Positions 7,148 to 17,391 of a stretch of DNA of 19,566 nt are shown here, in pieces. The notes beneath the pieces are model-generated. The model was not told where the DNA came from. It saw only the letters and a program-made list of their open reading frames with translations, and ran no database searches. The stretch covers positions 10,575 to 30,140 of the forward strand of contig BQKZ01007396.1 of NCBI GenBank assembly GCA_036244855.1, written 5' to 3'. The translations under genes and the position numbers were made by a program. The DNA is from Temnopleurus reevesii (taxonomy: Eukaryota; Echinodermata; Echinoidea; Temnopleuroida; Temnopleuridae). Position 1 is the first letter of the stretch, and every line of letters starts with the position of its first letter.

Positions 7148-9370
7148 CAACAATAACACCTACTGCTACAATAGATCCGATGACAAGTACACTATCATTG
7201 ACAACGAATCACCTGGCTACAACATCTGAGGATGGGCTAACTACTGCCGACTCATCAGTATCAACTTCCAGACTGAAAACAACGTCAAATCAGCCACAAA
7301 CTGACGCATCATCAACTATTACGTTCCTGCCTGGCGAAACGTCAGATCACACACATTCGGACGCATTATCAACCGTTACGCTTCTACCGGGGACATCGTC
7401 AGATAGGATACAAACTAACTCAGGGGCAACTGTAACGCATCTACCTGACACAACATCAGATCAACCTGAAACCGACGCATTTAGTACTGCAACGAGTCTA
7501 CCTGACACAACGTCGGGTCAGTTACAAACTGACTCATTGACAAAGGCAACGCATCTACCAGGTACAACGCCAGATCGATCTCAATCTGACGCATTGACAA
7601 CTGTAACGCATCTACATGACACAACGTCAGATCAATCGCAAACTGACGCATTGACAACCGTAATACAACTACATGACACAACGTCAACTCAATCTCAAAC
7701 TGACGCATCGACAACTGTAACGAACCAACCTGACACAACGTCAGATCAATCTAAAACTGATGCATTGACAACTGTAACGCATTTACCTGTCATAACTTCA
7801 GATCAATCTGAAACGGACGCAACAACTGCAATGTATCAATTTGACACAACGTCAGATCAGTCTCAAACTGGCGCATTGGAAACTATAACGAATATACCTG
7901 ACACAGCCTCACATCAATCTGACGCATTAAATACTGCAACGAGTCTACCTGACACAACATCAGATCAATTACAAAGTGATGGATTTACAACTCTAATGCC
8001 TCTGCCCGACGCAACGTCAAATCATCCATTCACTGTTGAACTAAATACAGATAACCCAATGACAACGTCAAATCAAAGATCAACTGACAGATTGACTACT
8101 AATGTAACACCTGAAACACGACAACCAAGGGCTACGTCAGATGGGACGGCCACTGTTGACTCATTAACAAGCAGTGAACCTTTTGCAACTAATATGCATT
8201 CACCGGGGACAACGTCTTATCAAAGACCAACTGACAGATTGACGGTAAACACCGAAACAATAACAACAGATTGGCAAACACAGGGCACTACCTCAGCTGA
8301 AACATACACTAGTCCATCAAGAACAGACGCTCGAGACTTGACGACAGATGCAAATGTACCGGGTACAGCATCATATGACGGAACAAGTAGTATGTCAACC
8401 GTAAACACGGGGCTTTTGACAACTGACGCAGTTCTACAGAAGACCGCAACATCTGAAACCTCAACTGTTGACGGAACAAAGACTTTTAAATCTTTGACTA
8501 CTGATAGAACTAAACAGGGAACAACATCAGAACCAATAACGAATAGCAAATTCACGAAAGACACTGAATCAATAACCGCACATTCCAAATCATCGATGGT
8601 GTCCATGGGTGAAATTTCCACCAGTGACTACAACACAAACACTAATACTTGGGCCAAAGGAACGAATCTGCCAAAGACTACATTAAATCAAACATCTGCA
8701 AGCGACATAACTAAAACTGAATCACGAACGACAACTCGCAATTTACCGGATACCATGTCATACGCAATGTCAACCAATGACTTGACTGGAGCTCCCATCT
8801 ATTTGACAACCGATACGCATGAATCGGGGACCACGTCGCTTAAAACGGGAACAAAGAAATCAACATCAGAGACTGATATGCTCACTCCCTCTACGGATCA
8901 GGCCGCTACCTCCGATGTATCTTTAACTAATCCGCCAGTTACCAACTCAAGAAGTGAACGAACGACGACAGTCCAACGTATTACTTCCGGTCAGAGCTAC
9001 ACTACTAAATTTGAGAGCACCGTTCCAGTGGCAGGTAAAACAGATCCATTATCGACAGCGTCACAGAGTACGGATTTGTTTTCCAGTCATGCCCCACGGA
9101 TGTCAACCAAGGAAATCACTGATCAAAATATGAATTCAGGGATAACTACACAGGCATTCTCTTTAGAGACTTCCCAGATTACCACTAGATCACCCTTTAC
9201 ATCGGAAATAATAAAACTGCAGACTATTGCAACTACGTCGGAGTCAACAAGTGACCCAGAAGGATCAACAATAGAAGGAACCCATGTGACGCCAGATATA
9301 ACATCTTCAACGACGAGTTCAGGACAAACAGGAGAAGTAAACACCAAGATGACAACATCATATACATCTG
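7148..9370 (+). CDS. Exon: large Ser/Thr-rich mucin-like region 1 of gene 1
   Basis: One 2,223-bp exon (741 codons) runs from the acceptor CATTTTCAG at 7147 to the donor GTAAGC at 9371, phase 1 to phase 1. Composition is dominated by Thr and Ser with Asp, Pro and Gln; I see no Cys and no hydrophobic segment. Residues about 46-305 (7282-8064) are some 14 copies of a roughly 19-residue repeat, consensus TSDQSQTDALTTVTHLPDT. The rest is non-periodic, with several TSE/TTS words and N-glycosylation sequons such as NQT. It is expected to be a rigid, heavily O-glycosylated extracellular rod. The phase and position after the CCP exons, and the transmembrane exon downstream, support its place in gene 1. 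Confidence 0.88.
7282..8064 (+). repeat. Coding repeat array, about 57-bp unit, about 14 copies
   Basis: Units begin with ACGTCAGATCA-like sequence (TSDQ) and continue with TDALTTVTHLPDT-like residues. Most are 19 residues; a few are one to three shorter, always in multiples of three bases. Divergence between units is much higher than in the 33-bp array at 8-595, so this array is older or less homogenised. Confidence 0.8.
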
Positions 9371-10116
9371 GTAAGCATTAATTAGTCTATCATCTGTCAA
9401 CCTTTAGTAACGTTTTGAAATTGGTGAAAATGATAAGATGACAATGATGATCCTAAGTGTGGTACACTGATTTATTTGTTGTCCGATAACTGAAATTCTT
9501 GAAAATAGGAGTATTCAGTGAAAATGGGTCATCATTAACTTATTTGATTAATTTTCGTCTTCCGAAACGTTTTATAAGAAGGACAAGGGAAAAAAGCAAG
9601 GAAGATGTTTCTCAAATCATTTACTTTGATTATTTGTGAGAATAACGTGTTTTCGGACGTTTAATGATGGAAAATACGACTATGACCTCTCATCTTTAGA
9701 ATAGCTACATAAACAAATCTTATGAATTACCAAAATATACCTCCCTCGAATGCAGTGAGCGCCGGATGGTAGCCATGCTATAGCCGGGTAATAGTGCACA
9801 GAGTGCTAAGAAACACCTCGTATTACGTGCTATATTAATGTTGAATTATTATCATTATTATCATAATATCCCAGCCAAGTCACTGATATCATTGGGTGTG
9901 TTTTGCATAATTAATGTTTCTTATACAAGTTATAGTAACTGAAATTTTCATGACTCTTACATTGAACCAAATGAAAAAAAAATGCAGTACACTTTCCTTG
10001 AACGAAGCTTCTTACAATTAAGATGTATCATTTACATCACCATAGCAACAAGTAAACACTGCAGTATGCGTTATTTAACATTAATTTCACGTTGTTTTTT
10101 TTATTTTGTTGAATAG
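9371..10116 (+). other. Intron between the two mucin-like exons
   Basis: Noncoding. It contains a SINE 3' remnant at about 9745-9870, listed separately. The remainder has no recognisable feature. The acceptor tract is T-rich and ends GTTGAATAG. Confidence 0.75.
9745..9870 (+). mobile_element. Diverged SINE 3' fragment
   Basis: GTGAGCGCCGGATGGTAGCC, then GCTATAGCCGGGTAATAGTG, then ACGTGCTATATTAATG, then ATTATTATCATTATTATC lines up in order with the 3' half of the SINE at 18882-19186 (GTGCGCTGGTGGCTGCC, GCTAAAGCCAGGGTAATAA, GTGCGCTATATAAATTG, ATT tail). The tRNA-like head is missing, which is typical of 5' truncation. Confidence 0.7.
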
Positions 10117-11478
10117 ATTACCCGATTGACACTCAGTTTCCGAGTACCATGCCAACGGATTTTGAGTCACCGAAGACGGAAACATCTGAGTCGTCATCAA
10201 CTATGACAACCATAACCATATCACCTGAAATCCGTACATATAGTGATGTTACAGAGGGAAACTCGAAGCCAACATTTCCAAGTACCGGAACACCTTCAAG
10301 AACAAATGGGGGTTCAGTTTCTGATAAACTTTCGGTATCACCAGGTGGGTCTTTATCCTTGCGAACATCTGCAACGAGAGCAACCTCTGATGGAACTTTA
10401 ACTGCAGAACCATCAGATGCATCCAGTGTTACATTTGCAACCCAAAGAGCCACTAAACACACTCCAAATGTACACACAGGGACTACTGACACATACACAG
10501 ATACATCGCAAACAGTTTCTCAAACGTCATACTTTCCCAAATCTAATACAGCTGGGCTTACTATTCCGAAGACCGTGACAGCTGCGAGAGACAGTCCAAA
10601 GCCAAACTTTAGTTCAATGTCCACGTCTACGGTGAAATATACATCACTTTACCAAACGAATACAAATTCTCCGCATACTAATTCCATTGGATTTTCCACG
10701 TCCACATCTGGAACAGAATTATCTTCGGAAACAACTCTGGTTTCACATTCCATCACGCCAGCCAGCACATCGACCGTGGAGACATCGACTCAAACATCTT
10801 TCTCTTCAGAGACAAATGCAGCAAATATATCTAGCCCTATGTTTGGAACCTTGATCGCAACTGAAGACATATCAAAGAGTTCTACCGCCACAACCGAAAG
10901 TAACATACCAAATACGGATACACTGTCCCAAACTACACTCGCTGTCCAAACTAAGCCCTCAGAGTTCTCAACAATTGGAACCCCAATAGATACTGACGGT
11001 ACATCAGATACATTGCGAAGTACAGACATAACCAGTTCTACGGCTGACTTAAAAACTGGTACAGCTGACATCTCCAGCCCGACAATTCCAACATTGATAA
11101 CAGAACTAAGTTCAGAGTTTACGACTTTAATTAGCAAAGTAACATCTCATACATCGCATAAAACCACACGTATGACGAAAACTGACCCTACGGATATATC
11201 TGAACCTCCTATTAAAACCTCACCAGCTACTGAAGAGACTTCATCAAACTTTTCAACTGCAGCTATCACGCAGCCCTCTACGACAAATCAATCAGAACTT
11301 CCCAACTCCACATTATCAGTAGTTACTGGAGGGGCTGCTACAACATATGTTACACCTTCCGGGATTGTAAGCCAAACAACTGGAATTGCTGGAGGTGTGT
11401 CCCCTGTGGTTGGTACAGAAAATCCTCGCGAAACACAAGTAACTACGGCGACTCATGGAACAACCAACAGCAGGACAG
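10117..11478 (+). CDS. Exon: large Ser/Thr-rich mucin-like region 2 of gene 1
   Basis: A 1,362-bp exon (454 codons) from the acceptor GTTGAATAG at 10116 to the donor GTAGAA at 11479, phase 1 to phase 1. It begins DYPIDTQFPSTMPTDFES and is Ser/Thr-rich throughout (TSGTELSSETTLVS, SSTADLKTGTADISS). I see no Cys. There is no tight tandem repeat like that of the previous exon; only loose TSS/TTE/SSPT words recur. The end is richer in Gly and Val (TGGAATTYV, GIAGGVSPVVG). It is predicted to be the membrane-proximal part of the mucin rod, followed directly by the transmembrane exon. Confidence 0.88.
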
Positions 11479-11915
11479 GTAGAAATTACGTTTAATTGGC
11501 CTAAAAGTATTTTTTGTCAAAGTAGCAATCAAATATAAATGTCATTGCATCAAGGTCTGTATTTTTCTTTCTGTATGGGTGAATTTGCTTGTAAATGAGT
11601 ACAGGCTTCCGTAGCAAAAAATTAAATTCATCCTTCAGAAAATAGACGTGTGAATTTACATATGACATGGTCGTGAAAATGGATTGTATGATAACCTTGT
11701 GATTTTCATGCTACATCAAAATCATGAAAACGGTATTGTCGTGATCTTGCATGACTTATTCAAATATATTAAAGCACATAATTGATATATGTATTAAGAT
11801 CAGATATCTTAAAAATTAAAAAAATAGCATCGTAATTTCAAACTTTTCATTCTATTTCATTCTTAGCGCTTTGACCAGTCAATACTGACCGAAAAGGCGC
11901 TATATAAATCCGAAA

Positions 11916-11958
<43 letters not shown>

Positions 11959-11962
11959 TCAG
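11479..11962 (+). other. Intron before the transmembrane exon
   Basis: Noncoding AT-rich sequence; its 3' end is occupied by a SINE tail fragment (about 11866-11958). Nothing else is identified. Confidence 0.75.
11866..11958 (+). mobile_element. SINE 3' fragment with (ATT)n tail abutting the acceptor
   Basis: GCGCTTTGACCAGTC ... AAGGCGCTATATAAATCC followed by about 14 ATT units matches the 3' end and tail of the SINE at 18882-19186 (GCGCTATATAAATTG, ATT tail). The ATT run at 11917-11958 is followed immediately by the acceptor TTTCAG at 11957-11962. The element therefore provides the sequence upstream of this splice site. Confidence 0.7.
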
Positions 11963-12165
11963 AAAACCCGAATGCAGAAAGTCAGAATGCGTTTTTACTC
12001 AATTGGTGGGTGATATTTATCGGTGGTATTGGAGTGGCGTCGCTACTCTTCTTGCTTGCAGGATGTGCAAGATGTATCCTATTATTCATGTCGAGAAGAA
12101 AACGAAGAAAAGATGAGAAGAGTGATGGTCGTTCGGACCAATACGACTCCAGTGAATCAGGAACG
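11963..12165 (+). CDS. Exon: transmembrane segment and start of cytoplasmic tail of gene 1
   Basis: The acceptor is ATTATTTCAG at 11962 (phase 1 in). The donor is GTGAGC at 12166 after GGA ACG (phase 0 out). It reads ENPNAESQNAFLLN, then a hydrophobic stretch WWVIFIGGIGVASLLFLL continuing AGCARCILLFM, then the basic stop-transfer SRRKRRKDEK, and an acidic/Ser-rich tail SDQYDSSESGT. This is a type I membrane anchor: the mucin rod is outside and the basic cluster inside. The two Cys in AGCARC near the inner face could be palmitoylated (inference). It is the only long hydrophobic segment in the gene 1 exons seen here. Confidence 0.9.
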
Positions 12166-12699
12166 GTGAGCACTTTCTTCTTTTTTTTCATCTCGGAAGT
12201 TCACCTCTTCGGCAGGTTTCAAAGTTTAAAAGAGTAAAATATTGGAAATATTGGAAATGATGATAATGGCTGATGATGGTTTTCACGGTATCAAGACTAT
12301 AGGGAATCCGTTGATTTATACACAAATGAGCAAGAGTCACAATTAGCATTGTTTTTAAATATCACAAACTTTGTGTATTTGTTATAAATTAAGAATCAAC
12401 ATTAATCATCTCGAAGCCGTTAAACTGCCATGACCATATAATACCCAAACACATGATAAAACAAAATTTCTGCAAGAACAAAAGCGTGTTTTCCATGATG
12501 CCCTCGAATAAAACAACTGACATCATCTGACAATGGAATCATTTTATTAACGAAACCCAGTTTCCGATTTCCATTTGATTGAGCTATAAACGACCATTTC
12601 GTCAAAAATATGTCTGCTGTGTAATGTCAGGTAGTCAATGAAATATTGAATAATGGTGTCATTAACGTATTCAAATTCTATATTTTTTTTTGCCGATAG
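12166..12699 (+). other. Intron before the last exon
   Basis: Noncoding, no recognisable feature. The acceptor region is TATTTTTTTTTGCCGATAG at 12699. Confidence 0.7.
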
Positions 12700-12765
12700 C
12701 TGGAGTCAAATTGGAGCTTCAGTGCCCCAAGAGACCCTGAGGATCCAGCATCCAACTTATCTTAG
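12700..12765 (+). CDS. Last exon A of gene 1: cytoplasmic C terminus
   Basis: The acceptor is GCCGATAG at 12699 after a T9 tract. Continuing in phase 0 from 12165 it reads LESNWSFSAPRDPEDP then ASNLS and TAG at 12763. This gives a tail of roughly 45 residues after the membrane. The exon is duplicated 225 bp downstream (12925), where the same frame reads LESNWSFSAPADPEDP. In the frame one base later (from 12701), 47 codons are also open, to TAG at 12842. That frame would need a phase 2 donor that I do not see. Confidence 0.7.
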   Translation: MESNWSFSAPRDPEDPASNLS

Positions 12766-12924
12766 AGGCATCTTCAACTCGACACAGAAACAGTGTGTCA
12801 GACTGATAAATGAAATTCGTTATCTGTCGTGCTACCTCTCGTAGTAACCCGGCAATGTAAAACACATTACCAAATACACTAATTATTCAGATGTTTCATT
12901 TCTATGTATTCATTTTGCTGACAG

Positions 12925-12984
12925 CTGGAGTCAAATTGGAGCTTCAGTGCTCCAGCAGACCCTGAGGATCCATCACCCAACTGA
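12925..12984 (+). CDS. Last exon B of gene 1: duplicated alternative C terminus
   Basis: The acceptor is TTTTGCTGACAG at 12924. In phase 0 it reads LESNWSFSAPADPEDP then SPN and TGA at 12982, two residues shorter than exon A. The first 26 bases are identical to exon A. It could be spliced alternatively to the transmembrane exon, giving a tail that differs only at its end, or it may be an unused duplicate inside the 3' UTR of exon A. Confidence 0.6.
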   Translation: MESNWSFSAPADPEDPSPN

Positions 12985-13069
12985 TGTTTTAGGCCTCCTC
13001 AACTTGAGACAAGAACAGTGTATCAGACTAATGAATGAAACTTGCTGCCGGCCATGCTACCTCTCGTAG

Positions 13070-14475
13070 AAGCCCATACCAGGAATTTGCAACGCAATGT
13101 TGAATGGACTGATATTGTCAGAACTGAATGCTTGCACAAAATTGTCATGTTGCTGATAATGCCTAATCAGGAAAAACTGACACTTTGACACTACTTGCCC
13201 AGACTGAGGTGACAGACGAGGTCCAGAAATAAGTGAAATGTCGGCTCTACTACCGGATCAACGCTATAATTGGGATCCTTTGGCAGTTTTTATGCTACAC
13301 TTCTCAAAAAGGAATATCACTTACGGGTTTTGCTCGAAACATTTGATTGATAAAATAGCTATTTTCCTATAGCTAAAATGAAGTGCAATTGACCTGAGGA
13401 AATAACTGGCCAATTGCATTCTACCATTATCTAACATTCAAGTATTCGCTTTATTATGAAACGGTTGGAGTAAAGGCAGCTACTCTTCTTATGGCAGATA
13501 TTGATGCTTTCATTGTTATTATCCCTCTGACTTCTTTTGACAAAATGCAATATTTGACCAAGAAAAAAATATTGCTACACTTTAGCTTGATCATTATCAT
13601 ACCTCATTTAATCCTTGTACACATTTGCACGATTTATGAATTTTTATAGTTATGTTTCAGTATGAATTAATCTGTATTTGATAACGCTTCATATCTGTAT
13701 CTTCATTCATCTTCATTCTCTTGTTTATTGTAATGCTTATATTCGTCTTTGTTTATTAACTATTCTCGAAAAACACTGGTGTATGATTATGATTATGCTA
13801 ATACAAAAGGTGTATGTCGAGGACTGCATTAATTGTTGTTATACACGATGTACATGCATTATTATCAATGCGATTTTTAATCAACTGAAGAAATGTTTAA
13901 CATTCACCAACAGATGTGTATATAGCGTAGTTATTAATTAAAAATAATACAATGATATACGAAAAAAAAATGTGCGAAACAAACAACGGGTCTACTAAAT
14001 ACTTTTCGTTCGAATTACTGTACCTCAATTATGCTCGTCAATGCATCATTCAAATGCTGTATTCTTCTTCGACTTCATGTCTCAGGAAAGACAATATTCT
14101 CAGAAACAGTGTACCATTATGAACGTTATTTTACATAAAACACATGTTTTCATACGAAATTTACATCTCAGGTACACAAATCACTTTAATGTGTAACGGA
14201 CAAGATAATAATGCTATTAGCATATCTGTATGTAATATTCTTAAAAATCTGAATGACAAACTATGTAAACTATCAATTGATGTTTTTAAAACGTTGCTTG
14301 GACATTAAATTTCACTTGTCAAATTGGAAAATTTGAAAATAAACTTTTCGATAGGAATAAGGTGCATTACGGGAACGAGAAAAAAATATCGATGTAGATG
14401 AGGAATGTTGTTATTTATTCATAATCAAAGGAACAATATATCTTCTATGTGCCCAAATATTTTTCTAATAAAATC
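13070..14475 (+). other. Probable 3' UTR and downstream region of gene 1
   Basis: No supported coding sequence. AATAAA polyadenylation-signal words occur at 14338-14343 and 14467-14472; which, if any, is used cannot be told. An 87-codon frame at 13678-13941 begins with TTG, is Ile/Cys-rich and has no neighbours or domain. Confidence 0.45.
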
Positions 14476-15908
14476 AAGAAAATGTAACTCTTCAACTGAA
14501 CGATGTCCTGTTATTTCTGTAAGAGTCTTGGCTCATTATGAAATTGGGTTTCAGAATGAATAATACAAGAACACACGCGTTGGTGATTGGGAAAAGCAGC
14601 TAATCCTATAATTTAAATGACTAAGATTGTAAATATTTCATTGAAAAGCATGCTACTACGTTGAACTGGCACAGCATGTTTGAATGATAGTATTTGTATA
14701 TTCATCGCGTAGGAAAAGATATTCACGGAAGTATTTGTTCCGGCCTAGGCTTTCATCAGCAAAGCAAACCAATAAAAATTTATTGAAGAGCTACCAACAA
14801 TTACACATTTCCTATAGGTTACAAAGTTCGTGGGTTTTCTTTTTTCTTATTGGATACACTTGACAGTATCCCCAGGAAATTCATTTTGGAAGTAAAACAT
14901 GTCGAAACAATATTATTTCAATTTTGCTCATCTGATATTAAAACAAGAAATATTCGAGACATTGCTTCTGGAAAAAAAACAATATCCATTAAAATACAGA
15001 ATAAATGCCCGACAGGTGAATTCTGAAAAAAAAATTAAACAAATAAAGTGCCACTGAAAATAGATCATTGACATAAAACTTACACCGGGTCTCTGTCGAG
15101 ATCTTCAAAATGCCAGCTACCTGTGTTACGCGTTGAAATGAGCCGCCTGTCAATCATGTATTGTAATACATCTCTGTCAATTCAGTCAAGCATTTTGTTG
15201 GTTCTCCCGTGTTGTAACATGTATGTTTAACAGCAAAGAGTACATTTAGGAAAAGGTCAACAATAGTGAAACATATGTAGAAATGTTCTTTTTTATGGAA
15301 AATGATGAATTACACAGAGATCGTGAATAAAGACAGGTAGTTCGTGTTTAAAAGGAATGACATTTATTGTTTTGAACTAATTCTAGTCTCGGAGTATAAC
15401 ATGCTGACCACAGCGACAATAGCGGCAATATAATGTCATTTTCTTTTTATTCTAAAGGCTTACCATCCATCGAAATAGTGTTAGGTTTGAATGTTATATC
15501 AAAAGTCAAGATACAGAAAACTCCTTTTCATTGTTTACCCAATCGCAGAATAAATACTCTTAGAATAACTTTATGTTGGTTATGCATATTATTCTAGAGT
15601 CAATTGTAATTGATGGCGTATACTTTTCACGTTTATTTTACACTCGACTTTCAGTTTCCTTTGTTCAATGTGGCAATTGTAGACCGAAGAAATGTCCAAT
15701 AAGAACTACTTATGCATTTCAAGTGTATCTGGTCAGTTGTTAGGGACACACATCTAAACAGTGAATGAAATCAAACAGTGACTGTTTAAGTTTAAGATAT
15801 TTGACCTCCTAAGGGTCCACCCAAAGGGACGCAAAACTTGAATTTCGCAATGCTTAATTAATCAGTGAGGTTTGCTACCTGTTTTACGCTGTCGTTTATT
15901 GTCTCAAA
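14476..15908. other. Intergenic region between gene 1 and gene 2
   Basis: AT-rich sequence without open frames of note on either strand. A small palindrome (ATGTATT/AATACAT) lies near 15155-15170. No clear TATA box precedes gene 2. I see no RNA gene. Confidence 0.6.
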
Positions 15909-15956
15909 ATGGAAAGGAATGTGACGGCGTCCATCTTGTTTTTATTACTTCGTTAG
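15909..15956 (+). other. Upstream ORF (15 codons) in frame with the gene 2 start
   Basis: ATG at 15909 in good context (AAAATGG) opens MERNVTASILFLLLR and stops at TAG 15954. It is in the same frame as the predicted start at 15981, 72 bases downstream. It may be a regulatory uORF in the 5' UTR, or the relic of an older start whose hydrophobic leader was cut by the stop. Confidence 0.4.
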
Positions 15957-15980
15957 TGTACAATTCATACAGAGTCTACG

Positions 15981-16044
15981 ATGCATATGCGTTATTGGTT
16001 TATTACATTAATGTGTCTGTGTCACAGTTTATGCGTCAACTCAG
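15981..16044 (+). CDS. Gene 2, first exon: signal peptide
   Basis: ATG at 15981 (or Met 3 at 15987) opens MHMRYWFITLMCLCHSLCVNS and the exon ends at a strong donor (TCAG|GTAAGT at 16045) in phase 1. The short basic start, hydrophobic core FITLMCLC and small polar end fit a secretory signal peptide. Phase 1 is what the CCP exons of this family require: the join to 18368 gives Ser-Ala-Asn-Cys-Pro. An in-frame TAG at 15954 excludes a longer frame to the 5' side. It gives the best available picture of what the missing start of gene 1 may look like. Confidence 0.68.
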
Positions 16045-16616
16045 GTAAGTTTGATTTGTTTTCTTGATGATATGATGAAATGATGATATATTTATTAATT
16101 CTATTTCTTTCATTTTTTCATAACAAACAAAACAATAAAATGAACATGAATAAATAATAATACATTTTTACCAGAAAAAAAGAAGAAACTGAATGTCTTA
16201 AGGCATTATTTCGCTTTATGATTCCAAGTCATATTTTTTTGTTTTCGTTTTTCATTACAGTATCTAGTTATTTCCCAGAATCAATTTAATAATTTTCGTG
16301 AATCAAGATAAAAATTCATCGAATGAAAACGTTTTGATTGTGATATATATTTGATATCTATGTTATTGCTGAGATATAATGTAGTATCATATCACATCGT
16401 TTTAATTTTCAACTAAATTTGAAATCATCAGTATGCCCTATGGATACCTAGCAAGGAAAGACTAGTGGCCAAGAAAAAAATTGCTTTGATTTAAAAGCGA
16501 AAACATAGACAAACAGACCAAAAAGAAATCGGAATTATAGATAAGAAAGTTATTAATATTTTAATTAAATCCAAATATTATTAAAACAGTTATATTTTAC
16601 GTATATTAGCAGCTTT

Positions 16617-16630
16617 ATGTCACGTGACAT
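16617..16630. promoter_or_regulatory. Perfect 14-bp palindrome containing an E-box
   Basis: ATGTCACGTGACAT reads the same on both strands and contains GTCACGTGAC, the form bound by bHLH-zip factors of the USF/MITF/TFEB type. It lies 0.6 kb downstream of the gene 2 first exon, in intron 1. Function is inferred from the motif alone. Confidence 0.3.
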
Positions 16631-17347
16631 AACGTTGTGATTACGTATATTCATAACTTAACGCACAATATATCTATCTTTTACGCTCTGTTTTAAGCAT
16701 TTTTGCCCAAAAATCCTTTTCTTGACGAACATGACATGTTTCTCAAAAAAAGAGAAATCCTATAAGCCAAGAAGGAATTTATTTTCATGTAACAATATAT
16801 TCAATATGAAATATGTATTTGGAGTTTTAATTACACTTTCACTCCGGTAAAGTTCCTGTGAACAATTATATCATGATAATATTATAATATTATAAATACT
16901 TTATTCACTTTTGACAGGACTAACAATAACAAAAAAAATCATGCTTAAGAAGAAAAACATAATCACAAAATATGCACAAAAACAATAAGACACACAACCA
17001 AATAAATATCGAAATATTGATCTTCATATTTATTCGATAAATGTATAGCATAATTGAAATAGCTGAAACTAAATTACGTCAGTGATTTGAAAATACAGGC
17101 ATTTTATTAACGGAATACATTATATGAACAAGTATTTTGATTATTCATTGTTCATCAAATCATACTTATCCATATATGCAATTCGTTTTTTAAAGTTATC
17201 CATTCCTCTTAAAAGATGTTTATGCATTGAGCTATATTAATTCATTAACAGACAGTGATTTGCTATAATGAATTGAAAGAAAATCACAAGGGTTTGAAAT
17301 GCAATGGGATACATTATGTCAGTAACAGAGAGGTGACGAACAAACGG

Positions 17348-17391
17348 CACGTCACATCACGCCACGTCACATAACGTCACGTGATATAAAA
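17348..17391. promoter_or_regulatory. Cluster of CACGTCAC words ending in TCACGTGA and TATAAAA
   Basis: Within 44 bases: CACGTCAC at 17348 and 17363, AACGTCAC at 17373, TCACGTGA at 17377 and TATAAAA at 17385. The words match CRE/bZIP half sites and an E-box. This may be an intronic enhancer or alternative promoter, or a decayed short tandem repeat. Confidence 0.3.

Larger units (their letters stand above)
1..12984 (+). other. Gene 1: partial gene for a CCP/mucin-like single-pass membrane protein
   Basis: This entry ties together the exons listed below. Order: Thr/Gln repeat stalk, CCP1 to CCP5, 28-residue linker, CCP6, CCP7, two mucin-like Ser/Thr exons, transmembrane exon, alternative last exons. 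Every junction from 704 through 11963 has a consensus AG acceptor and GT donor, and all are phase 1, the usual arrangement for sushi exons. The start codon and signal peptide lie upstream of the window; gene 2 (15981) suggests what they look like. The predicted product is a type I cell-surface glycoprotein with a distal repeat stalk, a complement-control-like binding region and a membrane-proximal mucin rod. I do not recognise a named orthologue. The only defect in the model is the in-frame TGA at 6493-6495. With more than 1,190 open codons downstream in the mucin exons, the gene does not look long dead. Confidence 0.8.
12692..13069 (+). repeat. Tandem duplication of the last-exon region (about 150 bp twice)
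   Basis: Copy A is about 12692-12844 and copy B about 12917-13069, offset 225 bp. Similarity covers the acceptor, the coding part and about 80 bp beyond the stops, through CAGTGTRTCAGACT and up to TGCTACCTCTCGTAG. No indel separates the copies from the acceptor to that shared TAG; substitutions increase downstream. Confidence 0.8.

Noticed and set aside
8220..11137. Antisense Val-rich open frames at 8220-8621, 9123-9347, 10133-10498 and 10790-11137
   Set aside because: They are reverse-strand shadows of Thr/Ser codons (ACA, ACT, TCA read backwards give Val, Ser, Cys) inside the mucin exons.
12653..12844. 63-codon frame crossing the last-exon acceptor
   Set aside because: Its 5' part is intronic T-tract and no ATG-based or splice-based entry into this frame is visible; kept only as the alternative frame noted for the duplicated last exon.
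13678..13941. 87-codon Ile/Cys-rich frame
   Set aside because: It starts with TTG, lies in AT-rich sequence downstream of gene 1 and has no splice partner or recognisable motif. A faint likeness to reverse-transcriptase tails (LVYCNA) is too weak to call.
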